Assembly (NCBI GenBank): GCA_015063985.1
Contig: SVTC01000001.1
Location: forward strand, 108,311-172,310
Reading direction: 5' to 3'
Length of the DNA stretch: 64,000 nt
Source: Oscillospiraceae bacterium
GTDB lineage: Bacteria; Bacillota; Clostridia; Oscillospirales; SIG627
This document shows, in pieces, positions 28,344 to 38,697 of this stretch. The notes beneath the pieces were generated by a model. That model was given only the letters and a program-made list of their open reading frames with translations, was not told the origin of the DNA and did no database searches. The position numbers and the translations under genes are program-made. The stretch's first letter is position 1, and every line of letters begins with the position of its first letter.

Positions 28344-29849
28344 TTATTTTATGCTGATGCTCTTTTCCTTCTGGATAACGTCGTGAGCGCCGCCTTCAAC
28401 GATACTTGTAGCACTGACCAAAGTCAGCTTTGCCTTGTCCTGAAGCTCGGGAATGCTCAGAGCACCGCAGTTGCACATTGTGGACTTGACCTTGCTTAAG
28501 GAAAGCGCAACGTTGTCCTTAAGGCTTCCCGCATAGGGAACGTAGCTGTCAACGCCTTCCTCGAAGGAAAGCTTCTTGTCTCCGCCGAGATCGTAGCGCA
28601 TCCAGTTACGTGCACGGTTGGAGCCTTCGCCCCAATATTCCTTGTAGTAGGTTCCGCCGATGTTGACCTTATTTGTGGGGCTTTCGTCAAATCTTGCGAA
28701 ATAACGTCCGAGCATAACAAAGTCCGCGCCCATTGCCAGAGCAAGGGTAATGTGGTGATCGTAAACGATACCGCCGTCACTGCAGATGGGAACGTAGATT
28801 CCCGTTTCCTTGAAATATTCGTCTCTTGCCTTTGCCACCTCGATAAGAGCGGTCGCCTGACCTCTTCCGATGCCCTTGGTTTCTCTTGTTATACAGATGC
28901 TTCCGCCGCCGATGCCTACCTTAATGAAGTCCGCACCGCACTCTGCAAGGAATCTGAAGCCATCTGCGTCTACAACGTTTCCTGCGCCGACCTTTACACT
29001 GTCGCCGTATTTTGCTCTGATCCATTCTATGGTAAGCTTCTGCCACTCGCTGAAGCCCTCGGAGCTGTCGATACAAAGCACGTCTGCTCCGGCTTCAACC
29101 AATGCGGGTACACGCTCGGCATAGTCTCTGGTATTGATTCCTGCGCCTACAACGTATCTCTTGGAAGCGTCCAGGAGCTCATTGGGGTTTTGCTTGTGGG
29201 TGTCGTAGTCTTTCCTGAATACAAAATACAAAAGCTTGTTGTCGTTATCAATAATAGGAAGAGAATTGAGCTTGTTGTCCCAGATGATATCATTGGCTTC
29301 CTTGAGAGTGGTGCCTTCCTTGGCACAGATGAGCTTGTCGAAGGGAGTCATAAACTCGCTGACCTTTGTATCGAGGCTCATTCTGCTGACTCTGTAGTCA
29401 CGGCCGGTAACGATACCCAAAAGAGTACCGTCGCTTGTACCGTCGCTTGTTACCGCAACAGTGGAGTGGCCTGTCTTTTCCTTAAGTGCAACCACCTCTG
29501 CAAGGGTGGAATCGGGGCTTACGTTGGAATCGCTCTTGACAAAGCCTGCCTTGTAGCTTTTTGCTCTTGCTACCATAGCGGCTTCATCTTCGATGGTCTG
29601 TGAACCGTATATAAAGCTTACGCCGCCCTCGGTTGCCAAAGCAACCGCAAGTCTGTCGCCGGAGACGGATTGCATGATGGCACTTACCATTGGAATGTTC
29701 ATTTCAATTGCGGACTTTTCGCCCTTTTTGAATTTTACCAATGGCGTCTTAAGGCTTACGTTGGCAGGAATACAGCTGCTTGAGGAATAACCCGGGATAA
29801 GCAGATATTCGTTAAATGTATGGGAAGGTTCATTGATAAAGGTTGCCAT
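28344..29849 (-). CDS. guaB: IMP dehydrogenase
   Basis: NAD-dependent oxidation of IMP to XMP, the committed step to GMP. 501 residues: split TIM barrel with two CBS domains inserted at about residues 100-210, catalytic cysteine loop [12 protein letters not shown], and flap [11 protein letters not shown] region. The start is ATG 29849, with AAAAAGGAGG located inside the last codons of pyrB; the track extension is rejected. It is the junction gene between the pyrimidine and purine blocks, 1 nt after the pyrB stop. Confidence 0.95.
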   Translation of the reverse strand: MATFINEPSHTFNEYLLIPGYSSSSCIPANVSLKTPLVKFKKGEKSAIEMNIPMVSAIMQSVSGDRLAVALATEGGVSFIYGSQTIEDEAAMVARAKSYKAGFVKSDSNVSPDSTLAEVVALKEKTGHSTVAVTSDGTSDGTLLGIVTGRDYRVSRMSLDTKVSEFMTPFDKLICAKEGTTLKEANDIIWDNKLNSLPIIDNDNKLLYFVFRKDYDTHKQNPNELLDASKRYVVGAGINTRDYAERVPALVEAGADVLCIDSSEGFSEWQKLTIEWIRAKYGDSVKVGAGNVVDADGFRFLAECGADFIKVGIGGGSICITRETKGIGRGQATALIEVAKARDEYFKETGIYVPICSDGGIVYDHHITLALAMGADFVMLGRYFARFDESPTNKVNIGGTYYKEYWGEGSNRARNWMRYDLGGDKKLSFEEGVDSYVPYAGSLKDNVALSLSKVKSTMCNCGALSIPELQDKAKLTLVSATSIVEGGAHDVIQKEKSISIK

Positions 29850-29850
29850 T

Positions 29851-30945
29851 TTATTTTTCCTCCTTTTTAGTGGCTTTGTGGTCACAGTAAATACAGCGGT
29901 ATACCGCTTTGTCGTCTGAAAGCTTGAATTTTTGGGGCAGCTCCTGCTCGGTGGTGCTTATACATCTGGGATTTGCACAGTAAAGATCCTCGACCGTCTC
30001 ACCTTCGCAGCAGGTGTCGGCAGAATCGGATCGGTTTTCGGTGAGAAGCTTGAGCATAAGAGCCATTCTCATAAGCTTTCCGTTCATTACCTGCTTGAAG
30101 TAGCAGGCTCTGGGATCCTTGTCTACTGCCACGGAGATCTCGTTGACTCTGGGGAGAGGATGGAGTATGCAAAGATCGCTCTTTGCAAGCTCGAGCTTTT
30201 TGGTATCCAGCACGTAGCTATCCTTTAATCTTAAATATTCTTCGTAATCGGCAAATCTTTCCTGCTGTATACGGGTCATATAGAGTATGTCAAGATCGTT
30301 AAGTGAATCCTCAAGAGAATCGGTCTGTACAAAGTCCATATTCTTTGCCTCAAGCACCTCTCTTCTCACGTAACCGGGAAGCTTGAGCTCCTCGGGGGAG
30401 ATGAGCACTATGCTGATATTCTCGTATCTTGAAAGTGCGCTGAGAAGGGAATGGACCGTTCTGCCGTACTTAAGATCTCCGCAGAAGCCTACCTTAAGGT
30501 TGGAAAGTCTGCCCTTCTCGCGGTAGATGGTAAGAAGATCCGCAAGAGTCTGGGTGGGGTGGCAGTGTCCGCCGTCGCCCGCATTGATAACGGGGATCGA
30601 TGCGTTGATGCTTGCCACGTAGGGAGCACCCTCCTTGGGGTGGCGTATGGCGGCGATGTCGGCATAGCAGCTGATGACCTTTGCCGTGTCTGCCATACTT
30701 TCGCCCTTGGAGGCGGAGGAGCTGTCGGCGCTGGAAAAGCCGATAACGCTGCCGCCAAGTTCAAGCATTGCCGCCTCAAAGCTCAGTCTTGTTCTTGTGC
30801 TGGGCTCGAAGAAAAGGGTGGCAAGCTTTTTGTTTTTCAGTTTGTTCTGGTATTTTTCGGGATTTTCGGAAATGTCGCAGGCAGTTTTAAGAAGCTGATC
30901 TATCTCCTCCACCGAAAGCTCGGGTATATCTATAAGGCTTCTCAT
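29851..30945 (-). CDS. pyrB: Aspartate carbamoyltransferase with fused PyrI-type zinc domain
   Basis: Condenses carbamoyl phosphate and aspartate to carbamoyl aspartate. The catalytic part is complete: [38 protein letters not shown]. After residue about 310 there is a roughly 50-residue extension, [11 protein letters not shown] then about 23 residues and CIYCDHK, matching the zinc-binding C-terminal domain of the PyrI regulatory chain (C-x4-C...C-x2-C). The nucleotide-binding allosteric domain of PyrI is absent. 364 residues against 311 for E. coli PyrB. Its stop is 1 nt before guaB and it overlaps pyrE by 4 nt. Confidence 0.93.
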   Translation of the reverse strand: MRSLIDIPELSVEEIDQLLKTACDISENPEKYQNKLKNKKLATLFFEPSTRTRLSFEAAMLELGGSVIGFSSADSSSASKGESMADTAKVISCYADIAAIRHPKEGAPYVASINASIPVINAGDGGHCHPTQTLADLLTIYREKGRLSNLKVGFCGDLKYGRTVHSLLSALSRYENISIVLISPEELKLPGYVRREVLEAKNMDFVQTDSLEDSLNDLDILYMTRIQQERFADYEEYLRLKDSYVLDTKKLELAKSDLCILHPLPRVNEISVAVDKDPRACYFKQVMNGKLMRMALMLKLLTENRSDSADTCCEGETVEDLYCANPRCISTTEQELPQKFKLSDDKAVYRCIYCDHKATKKEEK

Positions 30946-31598
30946 TGCTTTGCTCCATTTACTTCAAGATATTTCTTGATCCTGTCTACGTTTTCCTTGT
31001 TGGCTTCGTCCTCGGAGAGGTATTCGATAATATCGTAAACGTCTACAACGGAGTATACGGGGAAGCCGTACTCGTCTTCAAGCTCTGCCATAGCACTCTT
31101 TTCGGTTTTGCCTTTTTCTTTTCTGTCTACCATTACGAACACTGCGGCGATCCTTGTGCCTTCAAGATGCTTTAGGTTTGCCATGCTTTCTCTTATGGCA
31201 GTGCCAGCGGTGATAACGTCTTCAACAATGACTATCTCTTCACCTTCCTTGGGTACGTATCCGACGAATACGCCGCCCTCGCCGTGATCCTTTTCTTCCT
31301 TTCTGTTGAAGAAGAAGGGAACGTCAAGCCCGTTGGAGGAAAGAGCGATGGATGCGGCTACGGCTATCGGGATGCCCTTGTATGCGGGGCCGTAGAGCAC
31401 GGAGCGCTTGTTGCCTACCTTTTCAAGGTAGCTCTTTGCATAGAACTGTCCCAGCTTTGCAATGTTGTCGCCGGTCTTGATCTCACCTGCATTGATGAAA
31501 TAGGGGATCTTTCTTCCGCTTTTTGCGGTGAAATCACCAAACTTCAATACTCCTGCCGATTGCAGGAATTGGATAAATTCTCTCTTGTAGCTTACCAT
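30942..31598 (-). CDS. pyrE: Orotate phosphoribosyltransferase
   Basis: Joins orotate and PRPP to give OMP. The PRPP-binding signature is [27 protein letters not shown] holds the catalytic lysine loop. 218 residues. The start at MVSYKREF (31598) has AAAGGAG 8 nt upstream, between it and the pyrF stop. It overlaps pyrB by 4 nt (ATGA), so the two are translationally coupled. Confidence 0.95.
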   Translation of the reverse strand: MVSYKREFIQFLQSAGVLKFGDFTAKSGRKIPYFINAGEIKTGDNIAKLGQFYAKSYLEKVGNKRSVLYGPAYKGIPIAVAASIALSSNGLDVPFFFNRKEEKDHGEGGVFVGYVPKEGEEIVIVEDVITAGTAIRESMANLKHLEGTRIAAVFVMVDRKEKGKTEKSAMAELEDEYGFPVYSVVDVYDIIEYLSEDEANKENVDRIKKYLEVNGAKQ

Positions 31599-31611
31599 TG
31601 GTATTCTCCTT

Positions 31612-32310
31612 TCAGTCAACGAATTCTTTTACACATCTGTCATAAGCCGCAACGGGATCCTCGGCGGCGGTAATGGGTCTTCCGACAACGATGTAGTCGG
31701 AGCCGATCTTCTTGGCGTCTGCGGGAGTCATTACTCTCTTCTGGTCGCCGACGTCTCCGTCTGCAAAGCGTACTCCGGGGGTAACTGTAATAAAGCTGTT
31801 TCCGCAGGCTTCGTGGACCTTTCCTGCCTCAAGGGGAGAGCAAACGACACCGTCAAGTCCGGCCTTGGCTGCGTTCTTTGCATAGTGGAGAACTACCTTG
31901 TCGATGGGCTCCTTAATGAGAAGGTCCTGCTCCATGCTTTCCTGATCTGTGCTTGTGAGCTGGGTCACCGCTATGAGAAGGGGTCTTGTTCCGTCGGGAC
32001 GGGTCAGACCTTCAATAGCAGCTTCCATCATTCTTACCGTGCCCGAAGCGTGGAGGTTTGTAATATCAACACCCATTTCGGAAAGCACCTTCATGGATTT
32101 CTTTACAGTGTTGGGGATGTCGTGGAGCTTAAGATCGAGAAAGATCTTGTGTCCGCGTTCCTTAAGCTTTTTTACTATCTCGGGACCCGCACTGTAGAAA
32201 AGCTCCATTCCTATCTTTACAAAGGGTCTTTTTTCTCCGAAGCGATCAAGAAATTCAAAAACCTTGTCAGCGCCTGAAAAATCACAAGCGATAATCACAT
32301 CTTTTCCCAT
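31612..32310 (-). CDS. pyrF: Orotidine 5'-phosphate decarboxylase
   Basis: Decarboxylates OMP to UMP, the last pyrimidine step. The active-site motif [14 protein letters not shown] and N-terminal VIIACDFS are those of the short bacterial class. 232 residues. Its start lies 16 nt inside the 3' end of pyrD. Confidence 0.95.
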   Translation of the reverse strand: MGKDVIIACDFSGADKVFEFLDRFGEKRPFVKIGMELFYSAGPEIVKKLKERGHKIFLDLKLHDIPNTVKKSMKVLSEMGVDITNLHASGTVRMMEAAIEGLTRPDGTRPLLIAVTQLTSTDQESMEQDLLIKEPIDKVVLHYAKNAAKAGLDGVVCSPLEAGKVHEACGNSFITVTPGVRFADGDVGDQKRVMTPADAKKIGSDYIVVGRPITAAEDPVAAYDRCVKEFVD

Positions 32311-33221
32311 AGTTGTGCTCCTTTTATTATTTCTTCAAGTGTATTGATACCCAAGCGATCCATTGTCTCGGGAAGATCTTCTATTATTTTTTTGCAAATA
32401 AAGGGGTCTATCAGATTGGCGGCGCCGATCTGCACTGCGCTTGCGCCTGCCATCATCATTTCGATAACGTCCTCTGCCGAGGATACGCCTCCCATTCCGA
32501 CGACGGGGATATTAACCGCGTGGGCTACCTGCCATACCATCCTAACCGCTACGGGGAAGATGGCACTGCCGGAGAAGCCGCCCATATTGTTTGCGATCAC
32601 GGGACGTCTTTTCCTTAGGTCTATTCTCATGCCCAGCATTGTGTTTATAAGGCTGATGCCGTCCGCACCTGCCTCTTCGCAGGCCTTGGCAATGGAAATG
32701 ATATCAGTGACGTTGGGGCTGAGTTTTATGATCACGGGCTTGGTGGTGACCTTCTTTACCGCTCTTGTGACCTCTGCCGCCGCCTCGGGAGAGGTGCCGA
32801 AGCTCATTCCTCCTCCGTGGACGTTGGGACAGCTTACGTTTACCTCGAGCCAACCGACTTGAGGGCAGGAATCAAGCCTTTGGCAGGTGTAGGCATAGTC
32901 CTCAACGGAAAAGCCTGAGACGTTTGCCATAACGGGCTTTGAGAATATTTTCGCAAGGTTGGGAAGCTCCTCCTCGATCACCTTTTCCACACCGGGATTC
33001 TGCAGTCCCACTGCATTTATCATACCCGAGCTGCACTCGGCTATTCTCGGTGTGGGATTGCCGTATCTGGGATCCTTGGTGGTTCCCTTGAAGGAGAAGG
33101 TTCCCAGGATGTTTATATCGTAAAGCTCTGCAAATTCTCTGCCGTATCCAAAGGTTCCGCTGGCGGGAATGACGGGATTGGAGAGGGAGATCCCACACAG
33201 ACTTGTCTTTAAGCGTTCCAT
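32295..33221 (-). CDS. pyrD: Dihydroorotate dehydrogenase, class 1B catalytic subunit
   Basis: FMN enzyme oxidising dihydroorotate to orotate, passing electrons to NAD through Pyr[29 protein letters not shown] (catalytic cysteine) and [21 protein letters not shown] are class 1 signatures. 308 residues. The start at MERLKTS (33221) follows AAGGAGGAG; the longer track ORF overlaps pyrK heavily and is rejected. It overlaps pyrK by 13 nt. Confidence 0.95.
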   Translation of the reverse strand: MERLKTSLCGISLSNPVIPASGTFGYGREFAELYDINILGTFSFKGTTKDPRYGNPTPRIAECSSGMINAVGLQNPGVEKVIEEELPNLAKIFSKPVMANVSGFSVEDYAYTCQRLDSCPQVGWLEVNVSCPNVHGGGMSFGTSPEAAAEVTRAVKKVTTKPVIIKLSPNVTDIISIAKACEEAGADGISLINTMLGMRIDLRKRRPVIANNMGGFSGSAIFPVAVRMVWQVAHAVNIPVVGMGGVSSAEDVIEMMMAGASAVQIGAANLIDPFICKKIIEDLPETMDRLGINTLEEIIKGAQLWEKM

Positions 33222-33937
33222 AAGATCTCCTCCTTTTTCAATACGGGACCGTCCTTGCAGATCCTCTTGTAGCCGGTAACGGTCTTGCAGGTGCATCCCA
33301 TACAAGCTCCGAAGCCGCATCCCATTCTTTCCTCGAAGCTGAACTGACCGTCCTTGCAGTGAGAAAACACGGCCTTGAGCATAGGCTCGGGACCGCAGGA
33401 GAAAACGTAGTCCGCATTTTCGGGCATAGCATCGGTGACGAAGCCCTTCACTCCGTAGGAGCCGTCCACGGTGGTGACTGCGACGTCAACTCCTAACTTT
33501 TTGAAATCATCCTCGCAGAAGATCTCGCTCTTTTGGTTAAAGCCCAGTATTACCCGAGGGCTTTTGCCTTCCTTTATAAGGGTCTTCGCCAAAAGATACA
33601 GGGGAGGTACTCCCACGCCTCCGCCAACAAGGCAGGGACTCTGCCCGGAGAGGGAGGTGTCGTATCCGTTGCCCAGACCGGTCAGAACGTCCAGCACACC
33701 GGAGCTTGTTTTGGAAAGCTGAGCGGTGCCCTTTCCGACTACCTTATATATGACCGTAACCGAGTTAAGGTCGGCGTCGTATACGGAGATGGGGCGTCTG
33801 AGAAAGAGTCCGTCGAGCTTTATATTGATAAACTGTCCCGGCGCGGTGATGTGAGAGCAATCGCCCGTAAGCTTCATTTTCCACACACTGTCTGTTATTC
33901 GATGATTTTCTTTAATCTGAAGATATACCTGTTCCAT
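33209..33937 (-). CDS. pyrK: Dihydroorotate dehydrogenase electron-transfer subunit
   Basis: FAD and [2Fe-2S] protein that lets PyrD use NAD. Flavin-binding motif RRPISVYD, NAD-site GGGVGVPPLYLLAK, and a C-terminal cluster motif CGFGACMGCTCKTVTGYKRIC with the four ligands. 242 residues. Adjacent to pyrD, its obligate partner. Confidence 0.96.
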   Translation of the reverse strand: MEQVYLQIKENHRITDSVWKMKLTGDCSHITAPGQFINIKLDGLFLRRPISVYDADLNSVTVIYKVVGKGTAQLSKTSSGVLDVLTGLGNGYDTSLSGQSPCLVGGGVGVPPLYLLAKTLIKEGKSPRVILGFNQKSEIFCEDDFKKLGVDVAVTTVDGSYGVKGFVTDAMPENADYVFSCGPEPMLKAVFSHCKDGQFSFEERMGCGFGACMGCTCKTVTGYKRICKDGPVLKKEEILWNA

Positions 33938-33948
33938 TAGTAAGCACC

Positions 33949-36900
33949 TTAAGAGTCTATAGTGGAAATCGTCAAAGTGGTCTCTTCAAGAACGTCAAGA
34001 AGGACCTTTACCGTATCAAGGGCTGTGAAGATGGTAACGTTGTTATCGGTGGCACAGCGGCGTATCTCGTAGCCGTCGCTGGTGTGACCTGCGCTTGCAT
34101 AGGTTCCGGTGTTGATAACGTAGGCGATGTGACCCTGGCGGAGAGCCTCGGGGATCTCGTCGCTTCCGTCGCCGATCTTTTGCAGAACGTGGGTACGGAT
34201 ACCGTTCTCCTTAAGAAATCTTGCGGTTCCTTCGGTTGCCTGAATATTGAATCCCAGATTGTAGAAGCGACGGATAAGGGGAAGTGCTTCGTTCTTGTCC
34301 TTGTCTGCGATGGTGGCGAGAACCGTTCCGTAGTTCTGCAGGTGCATTCCCGATGCCTGCAGAGCCTTGTAAAGCGCACGGTTAAGCTTGTCGTCATATC
34401 CGATGGCTTCGCCGGTGGACTTCATTTCGGGAGAGAGGTAAGCGTCAAGTCCGCTGATCTTGTTGAAGCTGAACACGGGAACCTTGACGTACCAACGGTC
34501 CTTTTCGTCCGGGTAAATGTCGAAGATGCCCTGCTCCTTAAGAGATTTTCCGAGAATTACCTCTGTGGCTATATCCGCAAGGGAATAACCCGTAGCCTTG
34601 GAAAGGAAGGGGACTGTTCTGGAGGATCTGGGGTTTACCTCGATAATGAATACGTTTTCGTCGCTGTCCACGATGAACTGGATGTTGTAAAGTCCGATTA
34701 TTCCGATTCCGAGTCCCAGCTTCTTTGCATACTGAAGTATGGTGCCCTTGACCTTGTCGGATATGCTGAAGGTGGGGTATACGCTTATGGAGTCGCCGCT
34801 GTGTATACCGGTACGCTCGACCAGCTCCATTATGCCGGGAACGAATACGTTTCTTCCGTCGCAAATAGCGTCGACCTCTACCTCTTTACCCTGAATGTAT
34901 TTGTCAACGAGCACGGGCTTGTCCTCGTCGATCTCAACGGCGGTCTTGAGATAGTGTCTGAGCTGTTCCTCGTTGAATACTATCTGCATTGCTCTTCCGC
35001 CCAGAACGAAGCTGGGTCTGACAAGAACGGGGTAGCCGATCTCTGTAGCGGTCCTTATACCGTCCTCGATTTTGGTTACAGCCTTTCCGCGGGGCTGAGG
35101 AATGTTGAGCTGCTGGAGCATTTTTTCAAAGATGTCACGGTTTTCCGCTCTCTCTATTGCCGCACAGTCGGTTCCGATTATCTTGACTCCTCTGTCCATA
35201 AGAGGCTGAGCCAGATTGATGGCGGTCTGTCCGCCCAAGGATGCCACAACTCCGTCGGGCTTCTCAAAGTGGATTATGTTCATAACGTCTTCGGGAGTCA
35301 AGGGCTCAAAATAGAGCTTGTCTGCAGTGGTATAATCCGTGGAGACGGTTTCGGGGTTGTTGTTTATGATTATAGCCTCGTAACCGGAGTTTTTAATGGT
35401 GGTCACGGCGTGTACGGTGGAGTAGTCGAATTCTACACCCTGACCTATTCTGATGGGACCTGCGCCGAGAACGACTATCTTCTTTTTGTCGGTGAGGACA
35501 GATGCATTCTCATCGCTGTAGGAGCTGTAGAAGTAGGGGATGTAGGCGTTGGTATGGCAGGTATCCACCATTTTGTAAACGGGGAAAATATCTTCCTTGA
35601 CACGGAGATTGAATATATCTATCTCGCTCTTGCCCCAAAGAAGTGCTATCTCACTGTCTGAGAAGCCCATCTTCTTGGCGGATCTGAGAAGGCTGAGGTC
35701 GCCGGGATTTGCTCGCAATATCTCCTCGGTGGCGATTATCTTCTTAATAGATTCCAAAAAGTAGGGGGTGATCTTGGTCAGATCGTAAAGCTCGCTGATG
35801 GTGGCGCCCTTTCTCATAAGAGCGGCAACTGCGAATATTCCGTCGTGTCTGAACTGAGCAAGGTAGGATTTAAGCTCGTCCGCACTCATTGCCTCAAACT
35901 TTGAAAGACGGAAGTGGTTTGCGCCGATCTCAAGGGAGCGTACTGACTTGAGCAGACATTCCTCAAGGTTGGAGCCTATGCCCATAACCTCGCCCGTTGC
36001 CTTCATCTGTGTTCCCAGAGTGTTGGGAGCGGTATCGAATTTATCAAAGGGGAAGCGGGGGAGCTTGGCAACTATATAATCAAGCCTGGGCTCGAATGCC
36101 GCGTTGGTGTTGGCGATGGCGATCTCCTCCAGAGTCATACCCACCGCTATCTTTGCGGTGACTCGTGCTATGGGATATCCGCTGGCCTTGGATGCCAATG
36201 CGGAGCTTCTGCTGACTCGGGGATTTACCTCAATGAGGTAATACTCGCTTGTCTGGGGGTGAAGTGCGAACTGAACGTTACAGCCGCCCTCTATCTTAAG
36301 CTCCTTGATGAGCTTTATGGCGCTGTCGTTGAGCATCTTCAGATCGTGATCGTTAAGGGTGAGTATGGGAGCGACCACCAGTGAGTCGCCGGTGTGTACG
36401 CCGACGGGGTCGATGTTTTCCATTCCGCAGATGGTGATGGCGTGATCGTTGCCGTCTCGCATGACCTCAAATTCGATCTCCTTGTAGCCCTTTACGCTTT
36501 TTTCTATAAGCACCTGATGAACGGGGGAGAGCTTGAAGGCGTTGAGACCTATGGAGATGAGCTCCTCCTCGTTGTTTGCGAATCCGCCGCCGGTTCCGCC
36601 GAGGGTAAATGCCGGTCTGAGAACGACGGGATATCCGATCCTTGCCGCGGCCGCCTTTGCCTCTTCCAGATTATATGTGATCTCGGAGGGAATGGTGGGC
36701 TCTCCTATGGACTGACACAGCTCTTTGAAGAGCTCTCTGTCCTCGGCTCTTTCAATGCTTTCGCTCTTTGTGCCCAGAAGCTCTACGTTGCATTCCTTGA
36801 GGATGCCCTTTTTCTCAAGCTGCATTACCAGGTTCAGACCGGTCTGTCCGCCGATTCCGGGAAGAATGGCGTCGGGACGCTCGTACCTGAGGATCTTTGC

Positions 36901-37122
36901 GATGTATTCCAATGTAAGGGGCTCCATATATACCTTGTCGGCAATGGTGGTGTCCGTCATGATGGTTGCGGGGTTGGAGTTGCAAAGCACTACCTCGTAG
37001 CCCTCTTCTCTCAATGCAAGGCAGGCCTGGGTTCCCGCATAGTCGAATTCTGCCGCTTGGCCGATTATGATGGGACCGGAGCCAATGATTAGGATTTTTT
37101 TGATGTCTGTTCTTTTTGCCAT
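33949..37122 (-). CDS. carB: Carbamoyl-phosphate synthase large subunit
   Basis: Makes carbamoyl phosphate from bicarbonate, ammonia and two ATP. 1057 residues: two homologous ATP-grasp halves (KKILIIGSGPIIIGQAAEFDYAG and KIVVLGAGPIRIGQGVEFDYS) and a C-terminal MGS-like regulatory domain. The glutaminase subunit carA is not in this operon or anywhere in the window. 41 nt after pyrC, 11 nt before pyrK. Confidence 0.96.
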   Translation of the reverse strand: MAKRTDIKKILIIGSGPIIIGQAAEFDYAGTQACLALREEGYEVVLCNSNPATIMTDTTIADKVYMEPLTLEYIAKILRYERPDAILPGIGGQTGLNLVMQLEKKGILKECNVELLGTKSESIERAEDRELFKELCQSIGEPTIPSEITYNLEEAKAAAARIGYPVVLRPAFTLGGTGGGFANNEEELISIGLNAFKLSPVHQVLIEKSVKGYKEIEFEVMRDGNDHAITICGMENIDPVGVHTGDSLVVAPILTLNDHDLKMLNDSAIKLIKELKIEGGCNVQFALHPQTSEYYLIEVNPRVSRSSALASKASGYPIARVTAKIAVGMTLEEIAIANTNAAFEPRLDYIVAKLPRFPFDKFDTAPNTLGTQMKATGEVMGIGSNLEECLLKSVRSLEIGANHFRLSKFEAMSADELKSYLAQFRHDGIFAVAALMRKGATISELYDLTKITPYFLESIKKIIATEEILRANPGDLSLLRSAKKMGFSDSEIALLWGKSEIDIFNLRVKEDIFPVYKMVDTCHTNAYIPYFYSSYSDENASVLTDKKKIVVLGAGPIRIGQGVEFDYSTVHAVTTIKNSGYEAIIINNNPETVSTDYTTADKLYFEPLTPEDVMNIIHFEKPDGVVASLGGQTAINLAQPLMDRGVKIIGTDCAAIERAENRDIFEKMLQQLNIPQPRGKAVTKIEDGIRTATEIGYPVLVRPSFVLGGRAMQIVFNEEQLRHYLKTAVEIDEDKPVLVDKYIQGKEVEVDAICDGRNVFVPGIMELVERTGIHSGDSISVYPTFSISDKVKGTILQYAKKLGLGIGIIGLYNIQFIVDSDENVFIIEVNPRSSRTVPFLSKATGYSLADIATEVILGKSLKEQGIFDIYPDEKDRWYVKVPVFSFNKISGLDAYLSPEMKSTGEAIGYDDKLNRALYKALQASGMHLQNYGTVLATIADKDKNEALPLIRRFYNLGFNIQATEGTARFLKENGIRTHVLQKIGDGSDEIPEALRQGHIAYVINTGTYASAGHTSDGYEIRRCATDNNVTIFTALDTVKVLLDVLEETTLTISTIDS

Positions 37123-37163
37123 AGAAATCGCCTCCTGAACGATCGTTTATCTTAAATCTTTTT

Positions 37164-38372
37164 TTACGCTTTGTGAACGGTTCTTCCGCCGCAGAGGGTG
37201 AGTATTGCTTTTCCGTAAAGCCTTTCGCCCTCGAAGGGGGTCGCCCTTCCCATGCTTTGGAATTTCTGCGGGTCTACCTTGATCTGTGCATTAAGATCCC
37301 ACACGCAAAGATCCTCTTTGGAAAGAGGGATACCGAATCTCTTTCGGGGATTTATCGCCATAAGCTCTACAAGCTTTTCCGTGGTGATAATGCCGGTCTT
37401 TACAAAATGTGTGTACATAAGGGGAAAGCAGGTCTCGAGCCCGACTATTCCGAACACGCTCTTTTCAAGCCCGCGGGATTTTTCCTCCGCGCTGTGGGGG
37501 GCGTGGTCGGTGGCTATCATATCCACCGTTCCGTCGCAGATCCCCTTGATCAGCTCGTCTCTGTCCTCGGCGGATCTTAAAGGCGGGTTCATTTTGAATC
37601 TTCCGTCCTCCTTGAGATCCTCGTCGGTGAGGATGAGGTAATGGGGTGCGGTCTCGCAGGTGATGTCCAGACCCTCTTTTTTTGCTTCTCTGATGGCGCG
37701 TATGCTTTCTGCCGCCGAAACGTGACATACGTGGTATTTAACGCCCGTTTCTCTTAAGAGCTCTATGTCTCTTTTTATTTGGGCGTATTCGCTTTCGCTG
37801 CTGATGCCGCGATGTCCGTGGCGCTGACAGTAGCTGCCCTTGTGGATGTAGCCGCCCTCAAGAAGACTCTCGTCCTCGCAATGGGCAACTATCATTTTCC
37901 CCAGCGCCTTTGCCTTTTTCATTGCACTTAGCATCATTTCAGTGCTCTGTATGCCTTTGCCGTCGTCGCTGAATGCTATGCAGTGGGGAGCGAGAGCTTC
38001 CATATCTGAAAGCTTTTCTCCCTTTTGAGCCACCGTGATGGAGGCGTATGGGTATGTGTTTATAACAGAATCAAGATCTATTATCTGCTGCTGGAGCTTT
38101 ATGTTTTCCTCCGAATCGGGCACCGGATTTAAGTTGGGCATAGAGCAGATGGCGGTAAAGCCGCCTGCTGCCGCAGCCCTTGTGCCGGTGTAAACGGTTT
38201 CTTTATAAGAAAAACCCGGCTGACGCAAATGCACGTGTACATCGCAAAAGCCGGGTAAAACTGCATATTCCGTGCCTTCTGAGGGGCAGAGAGAAGAAAG
38301 ACGGGTCAATACTCCGTCGGAAAGCTCTACAGATACGGGATGAAACTGTGTTTTCAACTTTGTTGCACTCAT
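37164..38372 (-). CDS. pyrC: Dihydroorotase
   Basis: Zinc amidohydrolase cyclising carbamoyl aspartate to dihydroorotate. The metal motif is DVHVHLRQPG, with ATDHAPHS near the C-terminal third. 402 residues, class I type. The start at MSATKLK (38372) has AAAGGA upstream; the longer track ORF would begin inside the leader terminator hairpin. First gene of the 17-gene run. Confidence 0.94.
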   Translation of the reverse strand: MSATKLKTQFHPVSVELSDGVLTRLSSLCPSEGTEYAVLPGFCDVHVHLRQPGFSYKETVYTGTRAAAAGGFTAICSMPNLNPVPDSEENIKLQQQIIDLDSVINTYPYASITVAQKGEKLSDMEALAPHCIAFSDDGKGIQSTEMMLSAMKKAKALGKMIVAHCEDESLLEGGYIHKGSYCQRHGHRGISSESEYAQIKRDIELLRETGVKYHVCHVSAAESIRAIREAKKEGLDITCETAPHYLILTDEDLKEDGRFKMNPPLRSAEDRDELIKGICDGTVDMIATDHAPHSAEEKSRGLEKSVFGIVGLETCFPLMYTHFVKTGIITTEKLVELMAINPRKRFGIPLSKEDLCVWDLNAQIKVDPQKFQSMGRATPFEGERLYGKAILTLCGGRTVHKA

Positions 38373-38401
38373 ACTCTTTTCCTTTCCACGGTTTTGATAA
38401 C

Positions 38402-38428
38402 AAAAAATCTTGCCGAAGTATGGCAAGA
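38402..38428 (-). terminator. Leader terminator (attenuator) of the pyr-pur operon
   Basis: Minus strand TCTTGCC-ATACTTC-GGCAAGA followed by T6, located between the promoter and pyrC. A second copy of GGCAAGA lies upstream (38488-38494) and can pair with the same TCTTGCC, giving a mutually exclusive antiterminator. Confidence 0.8.
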
Positions 38429-38494
38429 CAGCACGAAAAACCGGATACGAGTCTTGTCGTACCGAAGTGTTTTTTTCTATTACTTAATCTTGCC

Positions 38495-38508
38495 GATATC
38501 TCTGTACC
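38495..38508 (-). promoter_or_regulatory. Possible PyrR-type binding hairpin in the pyr leader
   Basis: Minus strand GGTA-CAGAGA-TATC, extendable by one C-G pair, forms a small hairpin with a CAGAGA hexaloop. This loop resembles the conserved core of PyrR binding loops. It abuts the antiterminator strand GGCAAGA. The match is short, so the regulator identity is tentative. Confidence 0.4.
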
Positions 38509-38532
38509 GTTCCTTAAAGATCAACATAGTTA

Positions 38533-38561
38533 AGTATATCACAAAAGCCCTTGTTTGTCAA
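38533..38561 (-). promoter_or_regulatory. Promoter of the pyr-pur operon
   Basis: Minus strand TTGACA (38556-38561), 17-nt spacer, TATACT (38533-38538). It is the only strong promoter recognised for the 22-kb run. Confidence 0.85.
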
Positions 38562-38697
38562 CCGAAAATGCGTCAAAAACCTTCCTTATTTTATTATTTT
38601 TATATAATATTCGACTTGTGTTTTTCTTTTGGATGTGGTACAATATCTCCCGTGGCATTTTGTTTTGCCCTGTAATCTTATTCGTGAAGGTGTCTTA

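Noticed and set aside
34084-35661. 525-residue open frame antisense to carB
   Set aside because: carB is full length with both ATP-grasp halves on the minus strand; no support for the opposite frame.
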